Below the pieces are notes generated by a model. The model was not told the origin of the DNA and searched no databases. It saw nothing but the letters and a program-made list of their open reading frames with translations. A program made the position numbers and the translations under genes. This document shows, piece after piece, positions 56,061 to 64,000 of a stretch of 64,000 nucleotides of DNA. The stretch covers positions 30,634,720-30,698,719 of the forward strand of contig OX578286.1 of NCBI GenBank assembly GCA_951217055.1, given 5' to 3'. Every line of letters starts with the position of its first letter. The first letter of the stretch is position 1. Source of the DNA: Gerris lacustris. Taxonomy: Eukaryota; Arthropoda; Insecta; Hemiptera; Gerridae.

Positions 56061-57900
56061 AAACACTCTAACAACAATAGATATAAATCTATATCTCGAG
56101 AACTATTGAGAAATGGGCATATATATGCTGGACATTTTTTTGTTATATTTGACCCATAAAATCCACCAGTTTCATTATGACATTTATCGTGGGTCTCCCT
56201 ATATATAAAATTTAGCGTGGGTAGTTATATAATACTTTATTTTATCGTTAATTTCTATTATAAAGAAGTAGCGTGTTTTGTGTAGGTATTAACATCTATT
56301 ATTATATTAATTTAATATCTTATAGTTTATGACACAGATTAATATAATATTCTTTGTGTAAAATAAATTTGTAAATTAATAATATATATATATAACAGGT
56401 TTTTACAAATATTATGAAACAGCATATGATACATATTTAAGATAATAAATATTATTTGATAACGTGAAGCACAGGAAGGTTTCATTCAGGTTAGCTTTGA
56501 CGCGAGAAAGTTGGTTTAGAACTAACTTTTCTCGCGTCATGTTATAACAGCCTATAGATTAGTCTGAAGCGCGTAAAAAACGCAGGTTATGAACTCACCT
56601 TAAAACATAAAGAGTAATCAAGAACGAAGAAGAAGTAACCTAAAAGGAGGTTATACAAAGTTTCAGTCCGTGAGTTATATTCATTTAATACTGCATCTGA
56701 TACAAACTACCACTAAGATAAACTGCTTGTTAAAGCAGTAATAATGTAAAAGGAACCTTACCAAATCACAACAGTGTGCAATTGCATAGTCTACTGTAAG
56801 TTAATTTATATTAATCATATTTTCATGCTACTTAAATTATTAAAATTTGTTATTAAAAAAGTTACTTATTAAAAACCATTATTTAGTGAGCCCGATAATG
56901 TTAATCAGATACAAAAATGGCCAAAACATTCCGGTAAAGTACCGGACTATAAAATCTGCGTGCACAACCTGCTTCTACTATGGCCAGGTAACGTCGTATA
57001 AATTTGAAGTAAATGTTGGCAACACTGGCTATAAATAGAACAGCTGGTGTATGTGTTATTGTTGTCGAGTGTCGAGGTGTATTGTTGATTGTATTTATTA
57101 TATTTTTTTTACTGCTTAAAAACTAACTGTAGGAAAATTGTGATTTGCAACTCGAGTGTATTTTTTGTACTCGAAAAAAAAGACTCGTGCGTAAATATTT
57201 TTCTTTTGAGCGCAGCAAAGTCCCACTTAGCACACTAGTTGCACAAATAACTATTAGGTGGTCCAGATTTTTTAATTTATATTTACTGCACTCTAATAAT
57301 TATTTTATCTTCTGTTGGTAACAATGACTTATTGTTCTTTAAAAAGTGTAAACAGTGTTGTTTTTTCCCCTTTTTTTTTGTTTGTTTGTTTATTATGACT
57401 TAATGGTATATTTTTACCTGCGAAAGACAAAATCTTTGATGGTTTGAGGCCACACTGTAGGCGTTTTAACGTCAGGTAACTGATAAATGAGACTATTGTC
57501 ACGTTATATGACAAAATGATTTTTATATAGATACAAAAAAAATAGTCAGTGTATAGATTATTTTTAGCTTATAGTTCTCTACTTTTATATACTGGGATTT
57601 CTATATTACATTTTTTATTCTATTTTTTTACTTTCTTACAAGTCAAATGATAAATTAAAGTATAAATAGACCATTAAACAATATACCTTGTCATTTTTTT
57701 TTACTCCGAATCACGTATGTATCATTGTTATTTTAACTTTGGCATATACAATTTATCCACAGCGTATAACAAGTCTAATATTGGACTCGTTATGGGGCTT
57801 CACTAATATTATAATGATAGGTGTAATCAGGTCACCTCATCGATGCCAATCAGCTGTATTATTTGTTTCACGAGACTCATAGTAGACGCTTATTATTGAG
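56061..57900. other. AT-rich stretch with one strong hairpin
   Basis: At 56497-56541, gacgcgagaaagttggttta and aactaacttttctcgcgtc form a stem of about 17 bp. Frames of 61-64 codons (56847, 57329, 57688) show no domain. No shared repeats. Confidence 0.5.
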
Positions 57901-57912
57901 GATTAAGACCAG

Positions 57913-58672
57913 GCCACACAGAAAGCTACGCGACACGAGCTAGTTAGGTCTGAAAATTTCCGTTCTGTTATAATGAATGGAGGTGGCCACACTGAACGCG
58001 ACGCTACGCTGGCTAAGCTACGATACCTTGGCGACGCATCTTAGCTATGTTTTGGCAATTCTATTACGGATTTCCCGGCGACCGACGTCCAACAGCAACG
58101 GTCTTGCACAGACTGCTACTACCCCCTGCAACTCTACCAAAAACAACGAACATAAAGTTTACTTACTTCAAACATACAGCAAGGCGTTCTTCAGTTGATA
58201 TAGTCGCTCTGTAGTTCAACATATTTTTGACATTTTTATGTCTTGGCTATGGCACATTAACCTCGAAAAGCGTTACCGTTACACGAGTGAAGAAGATATA
58301 GGATCAGGGTGTTAGGAAGGTATAGGAGGTGTTCAATGGAATCTGTCCGCTCTTGGTAGGGATAGTGTCTCCCACTATCGCGCTTGTTACCGCTGTCGTT
58401 AGGGCGTCCCCTCCCCAAGCGATTCTAAAACGCTGTACACTGTACTAAGAGAATAGAAAAAGGTAGGAGCTTACTGCACTCGTTTACATCGACGCTTAGA
58501 GGTCGGCTGAGTTATGATTATAAATGATTGCCCGATATCGGCAATCATATAAATGATATCGCTTTAAAACATCGCCTTCTGGGTGGCCACCCCACCTAAA
58601 TATAGCTAGCGTAGCTCTCATAGCTCGCAAACGTAGCAAAGCTAGCTCGCGTCGCATAGCTTTCTGTGTGGC
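57913..58672. mobile_element. TIR element, ~760 bp
   Basis: Left gccacacagaaagctacgcg then acacgagctag; right, reverse-complemented, gccacacagaaagctatgcg then acgcgagctag. The near-identical TIR is about 31 bp, with weaker symmetry extending to taag on both sides. Subterminal tagctcgc/gctacg words recur densely. No transposase. A 73-codon frame at 57977 lies in the subterminal region and is not credible. Confidence 0.85.
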
Positions 58673-58835
58673 TGGACCTTATCACGTTTATTTCAAAGTG
58701 TTTTTTGATAGTGTAAGCTGGTTTTCATCTTACTGAGTTGTTTTTAGTTTTAGTCCCATTTTGACGTAGACGTTACGGGACTATCACGTTTATTTCTAAG
58801 TGTGTTTTTGATTGATTAAGCTAGTTTTGATCAAT
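58673..58835 (+). repeat. Short direct repeat (~108-bp offset)
   Basis: tatcacgtttatttcaaagt (58680) and tatcacgtttatttctaagt (58783) with similar downstream words (tttttgat..taagct). Confidence 0.6.
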
Positions 58836-59095
58836 TCGGGATAACAAAAAATTAATTTTTTGTCAATTGATTATTTTCGCCCTAACTCTGTAAGAAAGTG
58901 GTTGTAGACCCACTTTTTTGTTCAGAAATAAATTCCCTATAAGTTCTAAAAGCCTGTACACTACCTTCGGAGTATGTAGGGTGTTCAGCACCGTAATTTT
59001 ATACCTAAAAAGCCTAAGAGCAGTTTGGTTGCTTTTTAGGTCTAAAATTACCTCTTAAAGAATCGTTTGTTATCATATTATATATATATATATAT
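58836..59095. other. Single-copy stretch with inverted word pair
   Basis: gtaattttatacctaaaaag (58994) pairs imperfectly with ctttttaggtctaaaattac (59031-59050), a stem of about 20 bp around a 20-nt loop. Nothing else recognised. Confidence 0.5.
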
Positions 59096-59109
59096 TTATT
59101 TCTTTAAGT

Positions 59110-59398
59110 GTATATTTCTTGGCTTATCCTTATACCTATACCTCTATACTTTATACCTACATATATCCTCTATACTCTATACTATCTTATTCCTCTATAC
59201 TCTATACCTACTTATATCCTCTATACTCTACTATACAATCTTATACGTCTTTACTTATATCCTCTATACTATACATCGTTATACCTCTATACTCTATACC
59301 TACTTATATCCTCTATACTCTATACTATCTTATACCTCTTTACTTATATCCTCTATCCATATTATATCCTCTATACTATACATCGTTATACCTATTAG
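59110..59398. repeat. cctctatactctatac minisatellite
   Basis: Degenerate 24-40 bp units of tatacctctatactctatac and ctacttatatcctctatact. Three overlapping frames of 96-112 codons read Y/I/L/S strings and are artefacts. Confidence 0.93.
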
Positions 59399-59863
59399 TT
59401 ATTAGTAAAAATCTGTGAACTCAAGAAATCATAATAAAAAATAAAAAATTAACCAATTTATTTTATTTTGTTGCAGGTAGGACAAAGGAATTGAGTTTCT
59501 ACAATAATGATCACTCCACAAGCAATATTGACAATAATGAGGTTTTTATTTACTTTATTCTTATTTTTTTTTATTATTATCAACTTTTTTTTTTTTTTTT
59601 TTTTTTTTTTTCACAACACCAGTCTAGTGAATAAGAAAGAGTTGGATATATACTGAACGTGAGTGAAACAAAGATATAGATAAGGGGGGGGGGGAGTAAA
59701 GATAAAAGTAAATAAACTGTGTTCTAAAAAAGGGGAACTTCCCATTACTTGATGTTTTTCCTTAAAATAAAAAAGTTTTATAATTTACCAAAACATCGAC
59801 CTAATCTAACCTAGTCTAATAGTTGGTTGTTTTGACTGAGGTTTTGTGGTACCACTTCATAAT

Positions 59864-60116
59864 TATGACTAGAGAGGTTAAAAAAAAGAAACAACAATAT
59901 TGTCACCACAATTTTTTGTAATTAAATAGACGCGTTTCGACTTACATGTCATCTTCAGTATGCGTGTTAACTTAGTAAGAGAACAGCATTCACTCTTACT
60001 AAGTTAACACGCATACACTGAAGATGACATTGTAAGTCGAAACGCGTCTACCTATTTAAATATAAAAATTGTGGTGACAATATTATTGTTTCTTTTTTTA
60101 ACCTCTCTAGTCATAA
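59864..60116. mobile_element. 253-bp near-perfect palindrome (foldback MITE)
   Basis: Arms of about 118 bp: ttatgactagagaggttaaa at the left and taacctctctagtcataa at the right, then acgcgtttcgacttacatgt/acattgtaagtcgaaacgcgt, then cttactaagttaacacgcat inner ends, around a loop of about 13 nt (gaacagcattcac). Few mismatches. Same gtttcgac/catcttcagt theme as 22903-23220. Confidence 0.9.
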
Positions 60117-60329
60117 CCTAGTCTACCCAAATCTAGTGTCTTGGTTGCAAGTGCGCATCCTAAATAAGAAGTTATGACTACAAAACTCGATTTATTTTAA
60201 ATTTAGACATTTGCAAAGTTACTATTAATTAAGAAGCCAATTTTGATTAAACATTAAGTCGATTATTGTCATGTATATGGAGAATATAGCGACCACGTTG
60301 TAATTATTACACATTACGCACGTAATGCA

Positions 60330-61125
60330 AGGGCGGAATAGGTATGTGGACTGTATATTAATAAAAAATCAGAGGAGTCTCAATAAAATCCACACAACAT
60401 AACTGCAAGGTTTCAAATTTTTGTGTTAGTTACTTTTGGAGATCAGGTGTGTTACAGACGGACAGATAAGCTAAGGGGTGTATAAGGGTCCTATTTATCT
60501 CTAATGGACCCTAAAATATATAACGCAGGAATAGGTGTGTGGACTGTATATTAATAAAAAAAAAAAAAAAAAATCAGAGCAGTCTCAATAAAATCCACAC
60601 AACATAACTGCAAGGTTTCAAATTTTTGTGTTAGTTACTTTTGGAGATCAGGTGTGTTACAGACGGACAGATAAGCTAAGGGATGTATAAGGGTCCTATT
60701 TATCTCTAATGGACCCTAAAATATATAACGCGGTGTGTGGACTGTATATTAATAAAAAAAAAAAAAAAAAAAATCAGAGCAGTCTCAATAAAATCCACAC
60801 ATAACATAACTGCTAAGTTTTTGGTGTTGGTTACTTTTGGAAATCAGGTATGTTACAGACAGACAGATAAGCTGAGGAATGTATAAGGGCCCAATTCATC
60901 TGCAACGAGACCCTAAATGAATAACGCAGGAATAGGTGTGTGGACTGTATATTAATAAAAAAAAATCAGAGCTGTCTCAATCCACTCATAACATAACTGC
61001 AAAGGTTCAAATTTTTGTGTTGATTACTTTTTGGAAATCAGGTATGTTACAGACAGACAGATAAGCTGAGGAATGTATAAGGGTCGTATTTATCTCTAAC
61101 GGACCCTAAATAAATAAAGCACTTC
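60330..61125 (+). repeat. 193-203 bp tandem repeat, 4 units
   Basis: gtgtggactgtatattaata anchors lie at about 60348, 60541, 60739 and 60942. Each unit has an A-run of variable length (8-20), tcagagcagtctcaataaaa, gttacagacggacagataag and aagggtccta...ggaccctaaa (a hairpin word also used by F4). Units 1-2 are most alike. This could be a tandem array of a SINE-like unit, because each contains an internal A-tract. Confidence 0.92.
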
Positions 61126-61129
61126 GTAG

Positions 61130-62150
61130 CGAATCACTTGCATCGAGCTAATAACACTTAAAAATGTTATAAAACACATTAAAACTAAATAAGTTAAATA
61201 GAGATGAACATTGCTCTATTCAGTTTCAGTCCAATTCATTTATAGATAAATTAAGATTATAAAAAATACCTTCACATAGAAGTCTTCTATTATTTTCTTA
61301 AGGAAGTAGAACATTGTCATCTACAAAAACCAAAAATATATTTTAAAATAAACAATGGGGGTAGAAAGGGCCCATAACTTTTAATGACCAAACTCCTTCC
61401 ATTCTTATTAAATAAACTACAAGATGATTTTAATTAACCGTGATAAAGCGGGTCAACTCCCTCTTAGTGGAGCTGGCAACTAAAACGTATTATAAAATTA
61501 ATATTTATAGACGTAAAAATAAAAGACGTAGTATCTTTTGGATTTGATGTTTTTTTAAATCCCCCATTAATATTTATTTTCCCTTTTTTCTAAACAGCCT
61601 ATTCCTCTTGTTTTGTTTTTTTTTGTAATCTTTTATCAATTTTAAGATAATAGTTTTTTTGTTTTTTCTTGATGGTAACTAAACTAAATTTGTCTTCCCA
61701 TTTTTTTTTTTTAAATATACCTAATTTTTTAAAAATATTGTTCGCGTTCTAGAACGTTGAGCTAAATTTATTTATTGGTTAAGACGCAGTTCGAAAAAAT
61801 TGAAAATCAAAACTTACGTAGTAGTCCAGGAGATAGCGTGCAAAAACGTGTCTGACTAACATCAAGCTAGAATTTTGTGTATAAGTAAATGTTTTGGTGC
61901 CATTTAAGAATATGTGGTCGGCTAAGTTCGTCTGTAGGACATAGCTTGGCAATAGGCATTTGAAAAAAACAAACCGGTGGAGAGCGGCCTCTTGTCCTGC
62001 CCTTTTTGGTAGACAATGTGATTTTCATGATCCTGAGTACGAACTTTGTTATTAGACCAATAAACATCAAGTTGATGGTAGTTTGTCACTTAATAGGTGG
62101 CCTCTTTGATTTGGAGTAATATTTGACTAACTAACCTATTAAATCCCCGG
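61130..62150. other. AT-rich stretch with 13-bp G-run
   Basis: The 67-codon minus frame at 61867-62070 has no recognisable motif. A G-run is at 62148-62160, followed by tttggaccaccctgtatatg, which resembles the ggaccaccctgtata words near 33870. Confidence 0.45.
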
Positions 62151-62187
62151 GGGGGGGGGGATTTGGACCACCCTGTATATGTATGTG

Positions 62188-62193
<6 letters not shown>

Positions 62194-62261
<68 letters not shown>
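62194..62261. repeat. (TA)n microsatellite, left of palindrome
   Basis: About 68 bp of uninterrupted TA repeat. Confidence 0.96.
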
Positions 62262-62266
<5 letters not shown>

Positions 62267-62300
62267 CCCACACCACTCAGCTCGACCGTAGATGTATATT

Positions 62301-62367
62301 TAAGGCGCCTTCACTCAACTTGGGGGTTCGGTCAGGCCTGACCGAACCCCCAAGTTGAGTGAAGGCG

Positions 62368-62372
<5 letters not shown>
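62301..62372. repeat. Perfect 72-bp palindrome without spacer
   Basis: taaggcgccttcactcaact through gttcggtcagg on the left is matched base for base by cctgaccgaac through agttgagtgaaggcgcctta on the right; the centre is AGG|CCT at 62336/62337. The symmetry stops exactly at the edges (T opposite T at 62300/62373). The sequence is GC-rich in an AT-rich region, with (TA)n on the right and (TA)n plus about 39 unique bases on the left. Confidence 0.97.

Positions 62373-62429
<57 letters not shown>
62373..62429. repeat. (TA)n microsatellite, right of palindrome
   Basis: About 57 bp of TA repeat directly abutting the palindrome. Confidence 0.96.
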
Positions 62430-62436
<7 letters not shown>

Positions 62437-62723
62437 CATTTAAGGCCTTGTTGATTCTATAAGTTTGAATGGATATATTTGCTATAAGCTCTTTGTAACT
62501 TGTAGCGAGGTTAACTTGTATAGAATTTAATTAATAATAAATGTATATTACATCTGTTTTCATTCATAAGAATCGAATCGAATGTATTCATTCAAAAATA
62601 TATATATATTTTTTTTTTTAATTTCTTAATTATTATTTAGATGAAATACCTGTTTATTTTTAACGGGATACTTGTATTAGAAACACAGGGCTGTGTTGAT
62701 GAATGCCATGAACTATTTTGCCC

Positions 62724-62728
<5 letters not shown>

Positions 62729-62784
<56 letters not shown>
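62729..62784. repeat. (AT)n microsatellite
   Basis: About 56 bp. Confidence 0.95.
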
Positions 62785-62786
<2 letters not shown>

Positions 62787-63016
62787 AATTATTGAATATT
62801 AAATCATTCTATTAGTTAAACTCCAAACTGACCCCAAATGTTAAGTCGATAAAATCGTTGAGTTTGGACTAAAGATTACGGACTTTTTAAAAAAAAAAAA
62901 AAACGATCACATCATTTGTGTTTTTCTCGCATCATTTTCTCCCAGTTAATGACTAGTTGTTGTTAATATCTTCGTTGAGTAGGGAAAATATTAAAAGCAT
63001 ATTTTCTTGGCACCCC

Positions 63017-63021
<5 letters not shown>

Positions 63022-63102
<81 letters not shown>
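63022..63102. repeat. (AT)n microsatellite
   Basis: About 80 bp, uninterrupted. Confidence 0.96.
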
Positions 63103-63106
<4 letters not shown>

Positions 63107-63256
63107 TTTTCCCCTCTTATGTGTTAAAATAACAATGGTGTAACAAATTGAATCCGGTCACCGACAATTTGCTTTTATGTTATTACCTTGGCCTATTTTT
63201 TTAAAAAAAAATTAAAAAATACATATATATATAAATATATTTATATACTTTAAAAC

Positions 63257-63334
<78 letters not shown>
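63257..63334. repeat. (AT)n microsatellite
   Basis: About 78 bp with one TG interruption; a shorter near-palindromic AT stretch precedes it at 63222-63250. Confidence 0.95.
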
Positions 63335-63338
<4 letters not shown>

Positions 63339-63739
63339 GAATATTAATTTTAAGCATGCTTAGAGATATTTTTTAATATGAATTTCTAATTACTATAAGA
63401 GCCGTATGATGTCTTCCTTTGCTGTATAATGCAAATGGTAAACTAAACGAAACAGATGTTTTATAAATAGATTATTACAGTGGTTTATATTTAAAGAAAA
63501 ATGAGACTTTTTTAATTTATTTTCGTTTTATTGTTTGGGAGTGAAGGTCGTAGCGTGGGATGTTTATATGGGGTTTTCAAAGTGTTGAGCCGTTATACTA
63601 AGTCCCGCATTACACCCACTTAGAATCAACTTGATTAGGTCCTCTTTAGAGTGGGGGCTTCATCCTTGCCAACTGTCTTTACTAGTCAGTCAGTCGGGCT
63701 CATTCAGTCTGACAACATCGCACCCTTTGTTAATAGTTA

Positions 63740-64000
63740 TCGCGTTTTGGTTTTTAGTTGCAGTTTCATTCGTTTTTTTTTTTAGTCTGACGACAAGTGT
63801 TTTTTTTTTAAGTAGTTTTATAGTAATCGAACCTTTGACGACAAGTGTATGAATTTATTCATTCATAATATCCCTTTTTTTATTATCTAAGTAATCGAAC
63901 TTTTAACGACAAGTGTATAAATTTATTCATTCATAACAACCCTTTTTTATTTTCCTAGTAATCGAACTCTGACGACAAGTTTATGAATTTATTCATTCAT
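63740..64000. repeat. ~68-bp tandem repeat running off the window
   Basis: taatcgaac falls at 63824, 63892 and 63959; each unit holds cgacaagtgtatgaatttat and tcattcataa. Left units are decayed (tgacgacaagtgtttttttt). The array continues past the end of the window. The 73-codon frame at 63631 overlaps its decayed start and is not supported. Confidence 0.92.

Noticed and set aside
59067..59418. Three 96-112 codon frames
   Set aside because: All read the cctctatactctatac minisatellite in different frames.

Overview
The window looks like repeat-saturated, gene-poor nuclear DNA from an animal, most likely an arthropod and probably an insect. It is strongly AT-rich, with (AT)n and (CA)n microsatellites, minisatellites and a 3.9 kb satellite. 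The recognisable transposon types (a jockey-like LINE, a BEL/Pao-type polyprotein remnant, hAT-type MITEs, pol-III-type SINEs) fit that. No intact host gene can be supported. Nearly every open frame over 60 codons lies in a tandem array or a dispersed repeat. The species cannot be named from sequence alone.

Layout. 0-15 kb: a coastal series of minisatellites (units about 33-52, 33, 75, 90, 42-60 and 67 bp) alternates with dispersed repeat family F1 (tRNA-like box B inside) and TIR elements at 6.1-7.1, 8.1-8.8 and 10.8 kb. 15-21 kb: a tRNA-headed SINE, then a 45-bp-period satellite (17.0-20.96 kb) with an 11-monomer (495 bp) higher-order period; its 1015-codon open frame is best explained by 45 being a multiple of 3. 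21-31 kb: two copies of family F3, whose one end carries an antisense 5S-rRNA-like promoter segment; a 1577 bp hAT-type element with perfect 8-bp target duplications; and a jockey-like LINE split by a nested insertion (LINE > F2 > 2.06 kb foldback).

31-38 kb: a minisatellite is cut by a 4.6 kb CACTG-ended element, and the repeat itself supplies the empty site. 38-48 kb: a pogo/Tigger-like relic, a BEL/Pao C-terminal remnant with PPT and LTR edge, another F1 copy, hairpin clusters, a tRNA-derived SINE, a 53/56-bp minisatellite, a possible unknown coding relic near 46.6 kb and a 124 bp hAT MITE. 48-56 kb: inverted copies of the tRNA-SINE and of F2, then a large inverted duplication (49.6-54.2 kb) whose arms act as each other's empty sites for two insertions, then F3 and F4 elements. 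56-64 kb: MITEs, a 250 bp near-perfect palindrome, a 195-203 bp tandem array, a spacer-less perfect 72 bp palindrome between (AT)n tracts, and a 68-bp array running off the end.

The main theme is inverted (foldback) organisation: the same families recur as head-to-head or tail-to-tail pairs at 3.1-5.1, 22.9-23.2, 25.0-27.1, 31.1, 48.5-48.7, 48.7-49.6, 49.6-54.2, 59.9-60.1 and 62.3 kb. F1-F4 are labels used only here. All counts and boundaries were read by eye and are approximate unless a target duplication fixes them.
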